Shown here: in pieces, positions 38,383-48,783 of the stretch
How the letters are laid out: each line of letters starts with the position of its first letter
Position numbering within the stretch: position 1 is the first letter of the stretch
Origin: Pseudomonas tolaasii NCPPB 2192
Lineage (GTDB): Bacteria; Pseudomonadota; Gammaproteobacteria; Pseudomonadales; Pseudomonadaceae
Assembly: GCF_002813445.1 (NCBI RefSeq)
Contig: NZ_PHHD01000001.1
Location: forward strand, 6,262,001-6,326,000
Direction of reading: 5' to 3'
Length of the DNA: 64,000 nt
The notes under the pieces: model-generated
Databases searched by the model: none
What the model was told of the DNA's origin: nothing
The model's input: only the letters and a program-made list of their open reading frames with translations
Made by a program: the position numbers and the translations under genes

Positions 38383-38426
38383 TATCTGTGGGTCCTTAAA
38401 ATTCGGTTTCAGTCAGCGCGAAGGCG

Positions 38427-41258
38427 TTAAACAGTGAAAGCATCTTGCAGCAGTTTTTCCTGCTGCTCGGCGTGCATCGACGCATAACCACACGCAGGTG
38501 CAGCAGAAGCATCACGACCGGCGTACTCCAGGCCAAGGCCTGCTTTGTGGTTACCGACACTGCGACGCAAATGATGCTGGCTGCTGTACCAAGCGCCCTG
38601 GTTCATCGGTTCTTCCTGACACCACACGGCAGCCGTGAGGTTGGTGTAAGGCGCGATGGCCTCCATCAGGTCGTCTTCCGGGAACGGGTAAAGCTGCTCG
38701 ATACGCACGATGGCGATGTCTTCGCGGCCCTCGCTACGGCGTTTTTCCAGCAAGTCGTAGTAGACCTTGCCGCTGCACAGGATCAGGCGAGTGACCTTGG
38801 CGGCGTCCAGCGTGTCGATTTCTGGAATAACGGTCTGGAACGAACCGTCGGCCAGATCTTCCAGGGTCGAGATGGCCAATTTGTGACGCAACAGCGATTT
38901 CGGAGTCAGCACTACCAGCGGCTTGCGCAGCGGGCGGATCACCTGGCGACGCAGTAAGTGGTAGATCTGAGCCGGGGTGGTCGGCACGCACACCTGAATG
39001 TTGTGCTCGGCGCACAGCTGCAGGTAACGCTCCAGACGGGCCGAGGAGTGCTCCGGACCCTGACCTTCATAACCGTGTGGCAGCAGCATGGTCAGACCGC
39101 ACAGACGGCCCCACTTGTGCTCGCCGCTGGTGATGAACTGGTCGATCACCACCTGGGCACCGTTGGCGAAGTCGCCGAACTGGGCTTCCCAGATCACCAG
39201 CGCGTTTGGCGTGGTGGTCGAGTAACCGTATTCGAACGCCAGTACGGCTTCTTCGGACAGGAACGAATCGTACAGGTCGAAACGTGGCTGGCCTTCGTAC
39301 AGGTGTTGCAGCGGTACGTAGGTGGTCGCGTCTTTCTGGTTGTGCAGAACCGCGTGGCGGTGCGAGAACGTACCGCGGCCGATGTCCTGGCCGGTCATGC
39401 GGATCGGGTGACCTTCGAACGCCAGGGTCGCGTACGCCATGGTTTCGGCGTAACCCCAGTTGATCGGCAGGCCGCCGGCTTGCATCTTCTGACGGTCTTC
39501 GTAGATCTTCGCAACCTGGCGCTGTACGACGAAGCCTTCCGGAATTTCCAGCAGCTTGGCAGACAGTTCCTGCAGGGTTTTCAGATCGAACGAAGTGTCG
39601 TGACGCGCCGTCCAGGCGTGGCCCAGGTACGGACGCCAGTCCACGAACAGCTCTTTGTTCGGCTCTTTGACCAGGCTTTTTACTACGTGCAGGCCGTTAT
39701 CCAGCGCATTGCGGTATTCGTCGACTTTCGCCTGAACACGCGCATCGTCAACCACGCCGGCCTTGGTCAGGCTTTCGGCGTACAGCTCACGGGTGGTGCG
39801 CTGCTTGGTGATCTGCTGGTACATCAACGGCTGGGTGCCGCTTGGCTCGTCCGCTTCGTTGTGACCGCGACGGCGGTAGCAAACCAGGTCGATGACCACG
39901 TCACGCTTGAACTGCATGCGGTAGTCGATGGCGAGCTGGGTCACGAACAGCACGGCTTCCGGATCATCACCATTCACATGGAGGATCGGCGCCTGGATCA
40001 TCTTGGCAACGTCGGTCGCGTACTCGGTAGAGCGTGCGTCCAGAGGGTTGCTGATGGTGAAACCCACCTGGTTGTTGATAACGATGTGAACGGTACCGCC
40101 AGTCTTGAAGCCGCGAGTCTGCGACATCTGGAACGTTTCCAGGACCACGCCCTGACCGGCGAATGCCGCGTCACCGTGGATGGAAATCGGCAGAACCTTC
40201 TCACCGGTGGCGTCGTTGCGACGATCCTGGCGAGCACGCACCGAACCCTCGACCACCGGAGAAACGATTTCCAGGTGGGATGGGTTGAAGGCCATGGCCA
40301 AGTGAACTTCACCGCCGGTGGTCATTACGTTGGACGAGAAGCCCTGGTGGTATTTAACGTCACCGGAACCCAGCTCGACCTTCTTCTTGCCTTCGAACTC
40401 GTCGAACAGCTCGCGCGGGTTCTTGCCGAAGGTGTTGACCAACACGTTCAGGCGACCACGGTGAGCCATGCCGATCACGATTTCCTTGGTGCCGTAGGAA
40501 CCGGAACGCTGGATCATCTCGTCGAGCATCGGAATCAGGCTTTCGCCGCCTTCCAGGCCGAAACGCTTGGTGCCCGGGTATTTGGTACCCAGGTATTTTT
40601 CGAGACCTTCAGCTGCGGTCACGCGCTCCAGCAGGTGGCTGCGAACGTCGGCGGACAGCACCGGACGGCCACGCACGCCTTCCAGGCGATGCTGGAACCA
40701 GTGACGCTGCTCGGAATCGGTGATGTGCGTAAATTCAGCGCCGATGGTGCGGCAATATGTCTGCTGCAACGCTTCGTGAATTTCGCGTAGGCTCGCTTCC
40801 TCTTTGCCGATGAACAGGTCGCCGGCACGGAAGGTCGTATCAAGATCGGCATTGGTCAAGCCGTAATGATTGATCGACAGGTCTGCAGGTGCAGGACGCT
40901 TCCAGAGCCCCAGCGGGTCAAGCTGGGCCGCCTGGTGGCCACGCATCCGGTAGGCCTGGATCAGTCGCAGTACTTCAACTTGCTTCTTCTCATGCTCGCT
41001 GCTCACGCTACCGGCGGAAACCGGCTGAGCGCGGCGCTGGTTCTTTGCCAGCAGCACAAACTGATCGCGAATTGTTGCGTGCGATACATCGGTGGCAGCG
41101 TTGCCGTCTGAAGACAACGTCTGAAATTTGGTGCGCCATTCTTCTGGCACAGCGTTAGGGTCGTGCAGGTAGAGCTCATAAAGCTCTTCCACATAGGCAG
41201 CGTTACCACCTGAAAGATAGCCGCTGTTCCACATGCGCTGCATCACGCTTTCTTGCAT
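38427..41258 (-). CDS. sucA: 2-oxoglutarate dehydrogenase E1 component
   Basis: A 943-residue thiamine-diphosphate enzyme that decarboxylates 2-oxoglutarate and succinylates the E2 lipoyl arm. The N-terminal tail MQESVMQRMWNSGYLSGGNAAYVEELYELYL is typical, the ThDP region is around GDAAFAGQGVVLETFQM and NNQVGFT, and the transketolase-type pyrimidine domain includes EAQFGDFANGAQVVIDQF. Length is normal. A 261-base intergenic region with hairpins separates it from sdhB, so it may have its own promoter as well as read-through. Confidence 0.98.
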   Translation of the reverse strand: MQESVMQRMWNSGYLSGGNAAYVEELYELYLHDPNAVPEEWRTKFQTLSSDGNAATDVSHATIRDQFVLLAKNQRRAQPVSAGSVSSEHEKKQVEVLRLIQAYRMRGHQAAQLDPLGLWKRPAPADLSINHYGLTNADLDTTFRAGDLFIGKEEASLREIHEALQQTYCRTIGAEFTHITDSEQRHWFQHRLEGVRGRPVLSADVRSHLLERVTAAEGLEKYLGTKYPGTKRFGLEGGESLIPMLDEMIQRSGSYGTKEIVIGMAHRGRLNVLVNTFGKNPRELFDEFEGKKKVELGSGDVKYHQGFSSNVMTTGGEVHLAMAFNPSHLEIVSPVVEGSVRARQDRRNDATGEKVLPISIHGDAAFAGQGVVLETFQMSQTRGFKTGGTVHIVINNQVGFTISNPLDARSTEYATDVAKMIQAPILHVNGDDPEAVLFVTQLAIDYRMQFKRDVVIDLVCYRRRGHNEADEPSGTQPLMYQQITKQRTTRELYAESLTKAGVVDDARVQAKVDEYRNALDNGLHVVKSLVKEPNKELFVDWRPYLGHAWTARHDTSFDLKTLQELSAKLLEIPEGFVVQRQVAKIYEDRQKMQAGGLPINWGYAETMAYATLAFEGHPIRMTGQDIGRGTFSHRHAVLHNQKDATTYVPLQHLYEGQPRFDLYDSFLSEEAVLAFEYGYSTTTPNALVIWEAQFGDFANGAQVVIDQFITSGEHKWGRLCGLTMLLPHGYEGQGPEHSSARLERYLQLCAEHNIQVCVPTTPAQIYHLLRRQVIRPLRKPLVVLTPKSLLRHKLAISTLEDLADGSFQTVIPEIDTLDAAKVTRLILCSGKVYYDLLEKRRSEGREDIAIVRIEQLYPFPEDDLMEAIAPYTNLTAAVWCQEEPMNQGAWYSSQHHLRRSVGNHKAGLGLEYAGRDASAAPACGYASMHAEQQEKLLQDAFTV

Positions 41259-41452
41259 GCTTGGTCACCCTCGATTTGGGGACACCACCGGCGAAAACAC
41301 CGAGTTTGCTTGCAAAAGGCCGAGTGCAGCGACCAAAACAAGCCACTTAGGATCACGCTGATAGTTCGGGTACCAACCCGAATGCCCCTGCTTGTCTCAT
41401 TTCTTCAAAATAAGAGCCGCGGCTTTGTAAGTCGCTGCTCAAGTTAAAACTA

Positions 41453-41476
41453 CGGCGCCGGTTGAAGCCTGCGCCG
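41453..41476 (-). terminator. Hairpin between sdhB and sucA, possible attenuator
   Basis: The stem CGGCGC/GCGCCG (41453 and 41471) encloses 12 bases, and reading on the minus strand it is followed by GTAGTTTTAACTT. A second small stem, TTCGGGT/ACCCGAA, lies near 41365. These may reduce, rather than stop, transcription from sdh into suc. The rest of the gap shows no gene. Confidence 0.4.
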
Positions 41477-41519
41477 CAGCATTTACGGGCACAACGGTCC
41501 TGCTTTGCTACAACGTCGG

Positions 41520-42224
41520 TTACACGCCGCTTTGCAGCAGCATGTTACGGATGTGACCAATGGCCTTAGTCGGGTTCAGGCCCTTGGGACATACGTTGAC
41601 GCAGTTCATGATCCCGCGGCAGCGGAATACGCTGAACGGGTCATCCAGTGAAGCCAGACGCTCGGACGTCTTGGTGTCACGGCTGTCTGCCAGGAAGCGG
41701 TAGGCTTGCAGCAGCGCGGCCGGACCCAGGAACTTGTCCGGGTTCCACCAGAAGGACGGGCACGAGGTCGAGCAGCAAGCGCACAAAATGCACTCGTACA
41801 GACCGTCGAGCTTTTCACGCTCTTCAGGGGACTGCAGACGCTCGATGGCCGGAGCCGGCGTGTCGTTCTGCAGGAATGGCTTAACTTTCTCGTATTGCTT
41901 GTAGAAGATGCTCATATCGACGACCAGGTCACGGATAACCGGCAAACCTGGCAGAGGACGAACGATCAGCTTGTTGCCTTTGACCACGGCCGACAGCGGC
42001 GTGATGCACGCCAGGCCGTTTTTGCCGTTGATGTTCATGCCGTCGGAACCGCATACACCTTCACGGCAAGAGCGACGATAGGAGAAACCTTCGTCCTGCT
42101 CTTTGATCAGTGCCAGTACATCCAGCACCATCAGGTCTTTACCACCGGTATCGACCTGGAATTCCTGCATGAACGGCGCAGCGTCCTGATCAGGGTTGTA
42201 GCGATAAACACTGACTTTCAACAT
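41520..42224 (-). CDS. sdhB: Succinate dehydrogenase iron-sulfur subunit
   Basis: A 234-residue electron-transfer subunit. The 2Fe-2S cluster motif is SCREGVCGSDGMNI near 55, the 4Fe-4S motif CILCACCSTSCPSFWWNP near 145, and the 3Fe-4S motif MNCVNVCPKGLNP near 205. It passes electrons from the SdhA flavin to quinone. The ATG at 42224 (MLKVSVYRYNPDQD) is the canonical start; two additional upstream codons are ignored. It starts 11 bases after the sdhA stop. Confidence 0.98.
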   Translation of the reverse strand: MLKVSVYRYNPDQDAAPFMQEFQVDTGGKDLMVLDVLALIKEQDEGFSYRRSCREGVCGSDGMNINGKNGLACITPLSAVVKGNKLIVRPLPGLPVIRDLVVDMSIFYKQYEKVKPFLQNDTPAPAIERLQSPEEREKLDGLYECILCACCSTSCPSFWWNPDKFLGPAALLQAYRFLADSRDTKTSERLASLDDPFSVFRCRGIMNCVNVCPKGLNPTKAIGHIRNMLLQSGV

Positions 42225-42235
42225 GGCAGCCACCC

Positions 42236-44008
42236 TTAGTAAGTCCGAATCTTCGGTTCAAACGTCGGAACCGTCTTCGGCGAGAAGTTCACGGCACGCT
42301 TGGTTACGCGCTTGTCACCCGGGAAGTACAGGGTGTGGCACAACCAGTTTTCGTCGTCGCGATCTTCAAAGTCTTCACGGGCGTGGGCGCCACGGGATTC
42401 TTTACGAACCTCGGCGGCGATTGCAGTCGCTTCAGCCACTTCCAGCAGGTTTTGCAGCTCAAGGGCTTCGATACGAGCGGTGTTGAAAGCCTGGCTCTTA
42501 TCGTTGATCTTGACGTTGGCGATACGCTTGCGCAGATCCGCCAGCTGGGCAATACCCTTCTGCATGTATTCGCCGGTACGGAATACACCGAAGTAGTTCT
42601 GCATACAGCTTTGCAGCTCGCGACGCAAGGTAGCTACGTCTTCACCGTCGGTACGCTCGTTCAGAGCGTTCAAACGCGCCATGGCAGCGTTGATGTTGGC
42701 TTCGGTGGCGTCGTCGTAATGGATACCGTCGGTCAGCGCCTTTTCCAGGTGCAGGCCGGCAGCGCGACCGAATACCACCAGGTCGAGCAACGAGTTGCCG
42801 CCCAGACGGTTGGCACCGTGAACCGATACACAAGCCACTTCGCCTACAGCGAACAAGCCCGGGATGATGGCGTCTTTGCCTTCGTCGTCCTGGGTAATCG
42901 CCTGGCCGTGAATGTTGGTGGCAACGCCGCCCATCATATAGTGGCAAGTCGGGACAACCGGAACCGGAGCAACCACCGGGTCAACGTGGGCGAATGTCTT
43001 CGACAGTTCGCAGATGCCTGGCAGGCGGCTGTGCAGTACTTCTTCGCCCAGGTGATCGAGCTTGAGCAGTACATGGTCGCCATTCGGGCCACAGCCGTTG
43101 CCGGCGATGATCTCTTTAACCATCGAACGGGCAACAACGTCACGACCGGCAAGGTCTTTCGCGTTCGGAGCGTAACGCTCCATGAAACGCTCGCCGTGCT
43201 TGTTGATCAGGTAACCACCTTCACCACGGCAACCTTCGGTAACCAGTACACCGGCGCCGGCGATGCCGGTCGGGTGGAACTGCCACATTTCGATGTCTTG
43301 TACCGGCACGCCAGCACGCAGTGCCATGCCGACGCCGTCACCGGTGTTGATCAGGGCATTGGTAGTCGAGGCGTAGATACGGCCTGCACCACCCGTCGCC
43401 AGAACGGTAGCATTGGCGCGGATGTAGGTGGTTTCACCGGTTTCGATGCAGATGGCGATCACGCCAACGAAGGCGCCGTCGGCGTTCTTCACCAGGTCCA
43501 CTGCGTAGTATTCGTTCAGGAACGTGGTGCCGGCTTTCAGGTTGCCCTGATACAGGGTGTGCAGCAGTGCGTGACCGGTACGGTCGGACGCAGCGCAGGT
43601 GCGGGCAGCCTGGCCACCTTTACCGTAATCCTTCGACTGGCCGCCGAATGGACGCTGGTAGATACGACCCTGTTCGGTACGGGAGAACGGCAGACCCATG
43701 TGGTCCAGCTCGAACACCGCAGCCGGGCCTTCCTGACACATGTATTCGATAGCGTCCTGGTCACCGATGTAGTCGGAACCCTTGACGGTATCGTACATGT
43801 GCCAGCGCCAGTCATCGTTCGGGTCGGCGGAGGCGATGGCGCAGGTGATGCCACCCTGGGCCGATACGGTGTGGGAACGTGTCGGGAACACCTTGGTGAT
43901 CACGGCAGTCTTGTGACCACCCTGCGCCAGTTGCAGCGCTGCGCGCATGCCGGCACCGCCGCCACCAATAATGATGGCGTCGAAGGAAATAGTTGGAATG
44001 TTAGCCAT
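42236..44008 (-). CDS. sdhA: Succinate dehydrogenase flavoprotein subunit
   Basis: A 590-residue catalytic subunit. The FAD Rossmann motif [14 protein letters not shown] begins near residue 12, and the covalent FAD His46 is in [13 protein letters not shown]. Active-site pieces include [21 protein letters not shown] and [11 protein letters not shown], and the C-terminal capping domain ends ...TFEPKIRTY. It oxidises succinate to fumarate. The gene lies three bases after sdhD and is co-transcribed in the order sdhC-D-A-B. Confidence 0.99.
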   Translation of the reverse strand: MANIPTISFDAIIIGGGGAGMRAALQLAQGGHKTAVITKVFPTRSHTVSAQGGITCAIASADPNDDWRWHMYDTVKGSDYIGDQDAIEYMCQEGPAAVFELDHMGLPFSRTEQGRIYQRPFGGQSKDYGKGGQAARTCAASDRTGHALLHTLYQGNLKAGTTFLNEYYAVDLVKNADGAFVGVIAICIETGETTYIRANATVLATGGAGRIYASTTNALINTGDGVGMALRAGVPVQDIEMWQFHPTGIAGAGVLVTEGCRGEGGYLINKHGERFMERYAPNAKDLAGRDVVARSMVKEIIAGNGCGPNGDHVLLKLDHLGEEVLHSRLPGICELSKTFAHVDPVVAPVPVVPTCHYMMGGVATNIHGQAITQDDEGKDAIIPGLFAVGEVACVSVHGANRLGGNSLLDLVVFGRAAGLHLEKALTDGIHYDDATEANINAAMARLNALNERTDGEDVATLRRELQSCMQNYFGVFRTGEYMQKGIAQLADLRKRIANVKINDKSQAFNTARIEALELQNLLEVAEATAIAAEVRKESRGAHAREDFEDRDDENWLCHTLYFPGDKRVTKRAVNFSPKTVPTFEPKIRTY

Positions 44009-44011
44009 GAA

Positions 44012-44380
44012 TCAGATACCCCAAAGAATCTGCACACCCCAGACGAAGTAAGCGAACATCGCAACGCCGCAGACTGCCTGGAAGAGGAAACGTACTGCGG
44101 TCGCGGACTTGCCCAGCGCCATCGGCGTCAGGTAGTCGGTCGCGATGGTCCACATGCCGACCCAGGCGTGAGCGCCCAGGGCTACAAGGGCCAGCAGACT
44201 GAAGATTCGCATCGCATTGTGGGAAAACAGGCCATGCCATTGCTCATAGCTGATGCCTGGATTTGCGACGAGGTATCCGATCAGGAAAATGAAATAAGCC
44301 GCGAGAACGACCGCAGACACACGCTGTGCCATCCAGTCATAGAGGCCCGAACGCGAAAGGTTCGTAACGCTGGTTACCAT
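44012..44380 (-). CDS. sdhD: Succinate dehydrogenase membrane anchor subunit
   Basis: A 122-residue membrane subunit with three helices (VVLAAYFIFLIGYLVAN, FSLLALVALGAHAWVGMWTI and FLFQAVCGVAMFAYFVWGVQILWGI). His in ALGAHAWVGMW is a likely haem b ligand and Tyr/Asp near ATDYLTP belongs to the quinone site. The start MVTSVTNLSRSGLYDW is preferred over one two codons earlier. It overlaps the sdhC stop by seven bases. Confidence 0.96.
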   Translation of the reverse strand: MVTSVTNLSRSGLYDWMAQRVSAVVLAAYFIFLIGYLVANPGISYEQWHGLFSHNAMRIFSLLALVALGAHAWVGMWTIATDYLTPMALGKSATAVRFLFQAVCGVAMFAYFVWGVQILWGI

Positions 44381-44748
44381 ATCCAAACTCCTGCCAGAAC
44401 GATCAGCACCACGGAAATGGCGATGATGATTTTCGAGCCCAGGCGGCCGCCTTCCAGCGTCTCACCGATACCCGCATCCATGATCAAGTGGCGCACACCG
44501 GCAACCAGGTGATACAGCAGAGCGGACAGGAGGCCCCATGCTACGAACTTGGCCAGCGGGCTGGTCAAGCATGCCTTCACCTCGGCATAACCTTCCGCCG
44601 AACCCAGGGATTTGCTCAATGCATAAAGCATGATGCCCAGGCCGAGGAACAGGATGATGCCGGAAACACGGTGCAGGAACGACGTAACGCCGGTGATGGG
44701 GAGTTTGATGGTCCTTAGGTCTAGGTTTACAGGTCGTTGGCTATTCAC
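44374..44748 (-). CDS. sdhC: Succinate dehydrogenase cytochrome b556 subunit
   Basis: A 124-residue subunit with three helices. The family signature RPVNLDLRTIKLPITGVTSFLHRVSG is near 5-30 (Ser and Arg of the quinone site), and the haem His is in LYHLVAGVRHLIMDAG near 84. It anchors SdhAB with SdhD. It is the promoter-proximal gene of the TCA cluster, with a near-consensus sigma-70 promoter about 130 bases upstream, facing away from gltA. Confidence 0.97.
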   Translation of the reverse strand: MNSQRPVNLDLRTIKLPITGVTSFLHRVSGIILFLGLGIMLYALSKSLGSAEGYAEVKACLTSPLAKFVAWGLLSALLYHLVAGVRHLIMDAGIGETLEGGRLGSKIIIAISVVLIVLAGVWIW

Positions 44749-44883
44749 GGCTTTTTTTCACACTGAAGAGCCCCTAACAATCAGGGCAAAGTTGTTGGGG
44801 GGTGCACTGGTCAGGTAAGCACCACCCAGGGAGTGCGACCCCCAATGAAAGCAAGCCCAAAAGCCCTTGGCGGTCGGTGGCCG

Positions 44884-44912
44884 AGTATAGACAGTTAGGT
44901 TACTAATGACAA
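44884..44912 (-). promoter_or_regulatory. Sigma-70 promoter of sdhCDAB
   Basis: On the minus strand, -35 TTGTCA (44907-44912), 17-base spacer, -10 TATACT (44884-44889). The leader to sdhC is about 130 bases, long enough to be an sRNA target. The 364-base gap 44749-45112 holds only this and the gltA promoter. Confidence 0.82.
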
Positions 44913-45026
44913 CGCGCGCTCCTCACCCTAATAGCTGATTGCGTTGGCGGGATAAAAGGCGTAAATGGCAGTCAATTTCGACGAAAAAGTACGGTTAAAG
45001 CCTTCTGGAGCGAGACTTTAGGCAAA

Positions 45027-45054
45027 TTGACATCTGGATTTATATCAATATAGT
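45027..45054 (+). promoter_or_regulatory. Sigma-70 promoter of gltA
   Basis: -35 TTGACA (45027-45032), 16-base spacer, -10 TATAGT (45049-45054), expected start near 45061. A strong ribosome-binding site AGGAGG lies just before the ATG. It is divergent from the sdhC promoter with about 115 bases between the two -35 elements. Confidence 0.85.
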
Positions 45055-45112
45055 GGTGCGGGCCCTGCGTGGGGGGTCTGTCTGATGATTTGAAGCATAA
45101 ATAGGAGGCCAC

Positions 45113-46402
45113 ATGGCTGACAAAAAAGCGCAGTTGATCATCGAGGGCGCAGCCCCCGTCGAGCTGCCCATTTTAACCGGCACCGTTGGTCCCGATGTTA
45201 TCGACGTACGGGGCCTGACGGCCACGGGCCGTTTCACATTCGACCCAGGCTTCATGTCGACCGCCTCTTGCGAGTCGAAGATCACCTATATCGATGGTGA
45301 CAATGGCATTCTGCTGCACCGCGGCTACCCGATCGAGCAACTGGCCGAGAAGTCGGACTACCTGGAAACCTGCTATCTGCTGCTGAACGGCGAACTGCCA
45401 ACGGCCGAACAGAAAGCCAAGTTTGTCAGCAATGTGAAGAACCACACCATGGTTCACGAGCAGTTGAAGACCTTCTTCAACGGCTTCCGTCGCGACGCCC
45501 ACCCGATGGCCGTCATGTGCGGTGTGGTCGGCGCCCTGTCGGCTTTCTATCACGACTCCCTGGACATCAATAACCCGCAGCATCGCGAAATCTCCGCGGT
45601 CCGCCTGGTTGCCAAGATGCCGACCCTGGCCGCGATGGTCTACAAGTACTCCATGGGCCAACCCATGATGTACCCGCGCAACGACCTGTCGTACGCGGAA
45701 AACTTCCTGCACATGATGTTCAACACGCCGTGCGAGATCAAACCGATCAGCCCGACACTCGCCAAGGCCATGGACCGGATCTTCATCCTCCACGCCGACC
45801 ACGAGCAGAACGCATCGACCTCCACCGTACGCCTTGCAGGCTCTTCGGGTGCCAACCCGTTCGCCTGTATCGCCGCCGGCATCGCCGCACTGTGGGGCCC
45901 TGCCCACGGCGGTGCGAACGAAGCCGTATTGACCATGCTCGATGAAATCGGCGATGTCTCCAACATCGACAAGTTCATCGCCAAGGCCAAGGACAAGAAC
46001 GATCCGTTCAAGCTGATGGGCTTCGGTCACCGCGTTTACAAGAACCGCGACCCGCGCGCCACCGTGATGAAGCAGACCTGCGACGAAGTGTTGAAGGAAC
46101 TGGGCATCAAGAACGATCCGCAGCTCGAACTGGCCATGCGCCTGGAAGAGATTGCCCTGACCGACCCTTACTTCATCGAACGCTCGCTGTACCCGAACGT
46201 CGACTTCTACTCGGGGATCATCCTCAAGGCGATCGGCATTCCAACCAGCATGTTCACCGTGATCTTCGCTCTGGCACGTACTGTCGGCTGGATCTCGCAC
46301 TGGAAAGAAATGCTCTCCAGCCCGTACAAGATTGGCCGTCCACGCCAGTTGTACACCGGCTACGAGTCGCGTGATATCACCAAACTGGAAGATCGCAAGT
46401 AA
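45113..46402 (+). CDS. gltA: Citrate synthase (type II)
   Basis: A 429-residue hexameric-type citrate synthase that condenses acetyl-CoA and oxaloacetate. The catalytic residues are in [19 protein letters not shown] (His), [13 protein letters not shown] (His) and the Asp-containing [21 protein letters not shown]. The N-terminal domain with [23 protein letters not shown] is typical of the NADH-regulated Gram-negative form. AGGAGG precedes the ATG. It faces away from the sdh cluster and ends in a strong terminator. Confidence 0.99.
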   Translation: MADKKAQLIIEGAAPVELPILTGTVGPDVIDVRGLTATGRFTFDPGFMSTASCESKITYIDGDNGILLHRGYPIEQLAEKSDYLETCYLLLNGELPTAEQKAKFVSNVKNHTMVHEQLKTFFNGFRRDAHPMAVMCGVVGALSAFYHDSLDINNPQHREISAVRLVAKMPTLAAMVYKYSMGQPMMYPRNDLSYAENFLHMMFNTPCEIKPISPTLAKAMDRIFILHADHEQNASTSTVRLAGSSGANPFACIAAGIAALWGPAHGGANEAVLTMLDEIGDVSNIDKFIAKAKDKNDPFKLMGFGHRVYKNRDPRATVMKQTCDEVLKELGIKNDPQLELAMRLEEIALTDPYFIERSLYPNVDFYSGIILKAIGIPTSMFTVIFALARTVGWISHWKEMLSSPYKIGRPRQLYTGYESRDITKLEDRK

Positions 46403-46422
46403 GCATCTAACTATTTGGTCTT

Positions 46423-46457
46423 AAAAACGGCCTCCTTTCTCAAGGAGGCCGTTTTTA
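46423..46457 (+). terminator. Intrinsic terminator of gltA
   Basis: The stem AACGGCCTCCTT/AAGGAGGCCGTT with a TCTC loop, followed by T's, lies 20 bases past the stop. Confidence 0.95.
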
Positions 46458-46508
46458 TTTGTGCAGAATTTGAGAAACAGTTTTGTGATATCCACTCACA
46501 ATAAACAT

Positions 46509-46547
46509 AAAAAAATGCCCCGATCTCACGACCGGGGCATTTTTTTG
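46509..46547. terminator. Intrinsic terminator after actP
   Basis: AAAAAATGCCCCG and CGGGGCATTTTTT pair around a short loop; the A and T runs allow use from both sides. It lies about 15 bases past the actP stop. Confidence 0.95.
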
Positions 46548-46562
46548 TAACAGCTACAGCCC

Positions 46563-48221
46563 TTAGTGATTAACCGCCCCGCTCGCTCCCAGGCCAGTTT
46601 GCGAACGCACAAACTGCGGGAAGTACAGCGCACGCTCCTTCTCTGCCGCCGCCGACTTGTCGGTGATGGAGAAGAACCAGATGCCGATGAATGCAATGAT
46701 CATCGAGAACAGCGCCGGGTACTCGTACGGGAAGATGGCCTTTTCATGGTGCAGGATCGAGACCCAGATGGTCGGGCCCAGAATCATCAGGCCCACGGCA
46801 CTGAGCAAGCCCAGCCAGCCGCCGATCATCGCGCCACGGGTAGTGAGGTTTTTCCAGTACATGGAAAGCAGCAACACCGGGAAGTTACAGCTGGCAGCAA
46901 TGGAGAATGCCAGGCCGACCATGAACGCGATGTTCTGGCTTTCGAACAGGATGCCCAGGCCGATAGCCAGTACACCCAGAGCCACGGTGGTGATCTTCGA
47001 CACGCGAATCTCATCCTTCTCGTTGGCTTTGCCTTTTTTGATCACGCTGGCGTACAGGTCGTGGGACACCGCCGAAGCACCGGCCAGGGTCAAGCCGGCA
47101 ACCACCGCGAGGATGGTGGCGAACGCCACAGCCGAGATGAAGCCCAGGAAGATACTGCCACCCACCGCGTTGGCCAGGTGCACCGCCGCCATGTTGTTAC
47201 CGCCCAGCAATGCGCCGGCCGCATCCTTGAACGCCGGGTTGGTGCTGACCAGCAGGATCGCGCCAAAACCGATGATGAACGTCAGGATATAGAAGTAGCC
47301 GATGAATCCGGTGGCATACAGCACGCTCTTGCGCGCTTCCTTGGCGTCGCTCACGGTGAAGAAGCGCATCAGGATGTGCGGCAGGCCCGCAGTACCGAAC
47401 ATCAGCGCCAGGCCCAGGGAGAATGCCGAGATCGGGTCTTTCACCAGGCCGCCGGGGCTCATGATCGCTTCACCTTTGGGGTGAACCTTGATCGCCTCGG
47501 AGAACAGCGTGTTGAAGTCGAAGTTGACGTGTTTCATCACCATCAGCGCCATGAACGAGGCACCGGACAGCAGCAACACCGCCTTGATGATCTGCACCCA
47601 GGTGGTCGCCAGCATGCCGCCGAACAGCACGTACAGGCACATCAGGATACCCACCAGGATCACCGCAACGTGGTAGTCCAGGCCGAACAGCAGTTGGATC
47701 AGCTTGCCCGCACCCACCATCTGCGCAATCAGGTAGAACGCCACCACCACCAGCGAACCGCAGGCCGACAGGCTGCGGATCTGGGTTTGCCCGAGACGGT
47801 AGGACGCCACGTCGGCAAAGGTGTACTTGCCCAGGTTGCGCAGGCGCTCGGCGATCAGGAACAGAATGATCGGCCAGCCCACCAGAAAGCCGATCGAGTA
47901 GATCAGGCCGTCGTAGCCGGAAGTGAACACCAGCGCGGAAATCCCCAGGAAGGACGCCGCCGACATATAGTCACCGGCAATCGCCAGGCCGTTCTGGAAA
48001 CCGGTGATCTTGCCACCGGCTGCATAGTAGTCAGCCGCCGACTTGTTGCGCTTGGATGCCCAGTAGGTAATGCACAGGGTGGCACCGACGAACGCGATAA
48101 ACATCACGATGGCCGAGATGTTCAACGGTTGCTTGTGCACTTCACCGGTCAATGCGTCCGCCGCCCAAACGGCCGGAGCAAACAACGAAGCGCCGAATAC
48201 AGCCAATAGACGCCGGATCAT
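46563..48221 (-). CDS. actP: Cation/acetate symporter (SSS family)
   Basis: A 552-residue sodium:solute symporter-type permease. A cleavable N-terminal signal-like segment ([16 protein letters not shown]) precedes about 13 membrane segments; the SSS motif [26 protein letters not shown] near 80-105 and [25 protein letters not shown] near 265-290 identify the ActP branch. It takes up acetate and other short-chain acids. It overlaps the DUF485 gene by four bases. Confidence 0.95.
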   Translation of the reverse strand: MIRRLLAVFGASLFAPAVWAADALTGEVHKQPLNISAIVMFIAFVGATLCITYWASKRNKSAADYYAAGGKITGFQNGLAIAGDYMSAASFLGISALVFTSGYDGLIYSIGFLVGWPIILFLIAERLRNLGKYTFADVASYRLGQTQIRSLSACGSLVVVAFYLIAQMVGAGKLIQLLFGLDYHVAVILVGILMCLYVLFGGMLATTWVQIIKAVLLLSGASFMALMVMKHVNFDFNTLFSEAIKVHPKGEAIMSPGGLVKDPISAFSLGLALMFGTAGLPHILMRFFTVSDAKEARKSVLYATGFIGYFYILTFIIGFGAILLVSTNPAFKDAAGALLGGNNMAAVHLANAVGGSIFLGFISAVAFATILAVVAGLTLAGASAVSHDLYASVIKKGKANEKDEIRVSKITTVALGVLAIGLGILFESQNIAFMVGLAFSIAASCNFPVLLLSMYWKNLTTRGAMIGGWLGLLSAVGLMILGPTIWVSILHHEKAIFPYEYPALFSMIIAFIGIWFFSITDKSAAAEKERALYFPQFVRSQTGLGASGAVNH

Positions 48222-48529
48222 TGCGCAGCCTCCTTGAGAATCGCATTGTTCAGGTCGTCAAATTCGCCGTTGGCCCGGCGTACATAAATGCCGGTCAGGA
48301 TGAAGGCGGACACAATCAGTCCGACGCCCAGGGGAATGCCCCAGGTAATCGAGGAGCCAGGGCTGAGCTTGGCCCCCAGCACTTGTGGCCCGTAGGCAAT
48401 CAACAGGATGAAAGCGGAGTAAAGCCCTAGCATGATCGCCGAGAGAATCCAGGCGAACCTTTCCCTTTTTCTGACCAGCTCCTTGAAACGCGGGCTGTTT
48501 TGAATCGAGAGGTAAATGCTGTCGTTCAT
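48218..48529 (-). CDS. yjcH: DUF485 membrane protein (YjcH-like)
   Basis: A 103-residue protein with two membrane helices ([23 protein letters not shown] near 26-48 and [23 protein letters not shown] near 62-84) and a short charged tail. It is the invariant partner gene of actP, here overlapping it as ATGA, and is thought to be needed alongside the symporter, although its mechanism is unclear. GAGGA precedes the ATG. Confidence 0.93.
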   Translation of the reverse strand: MNDSIYLSIQNSPRFKELVRKRERFAWILSAIMLGLYSAFILLIAYGPQVLGAKLSPGSSITWGIPLGVGLIVSAFILTGIYVRRANGEFDDLNNAILKEAAQ

Positions 48530-48678
48530 TGTTTTTATCCTCGCAGCACAGCTTTTTTATTATTTTGGAACGTATCCACTGTATGCGGCTGCCGTAGAGG
48601 TTCCAGACGACCTTAGTCTTAGATCGAGTGTAGCGAGGGATTGTCAGAACGCAGGAGGATTTGCAGGCGGTGAAATTA

Positions 48679-48770
48679 ATGTGGGAGCGGGCTTGCCCGC
48701 GATAGCAGTGCACCAGTCAACCTATGAGTGACAGATACACCGCTATCGTGGGCAAGCCCGCTCCCACATT
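48679..48770. repeat. REPIN (paired inverted REP), CGGGC subtype
   Basis: ATGTGGGAGCGGGCTTGCCC and GGGCAAGCCCGCTCCCACAT face each other across about 50 bases. It is the only pair in the window with both arms of the CGGGC subtype; it lies upstream of the yjcH promoter region and downstream of the betaine-binding gene. Confidence 0.9.
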
Positions 48771-48783
48771 TACAGGTGAATGG

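Noticed and set aside
38958..40790. A 610-codon frame antisense to sucA
   Set aside because: It is a shadow of sucA caused by GC-biased codon positions.
42335..44512. A 725-codon open frame antisense to sdhA and its neighbours
   Set aside because: sdhA, sdhD and sdhC are unmistakable on the minus strand; the antisense product shows no family motif.
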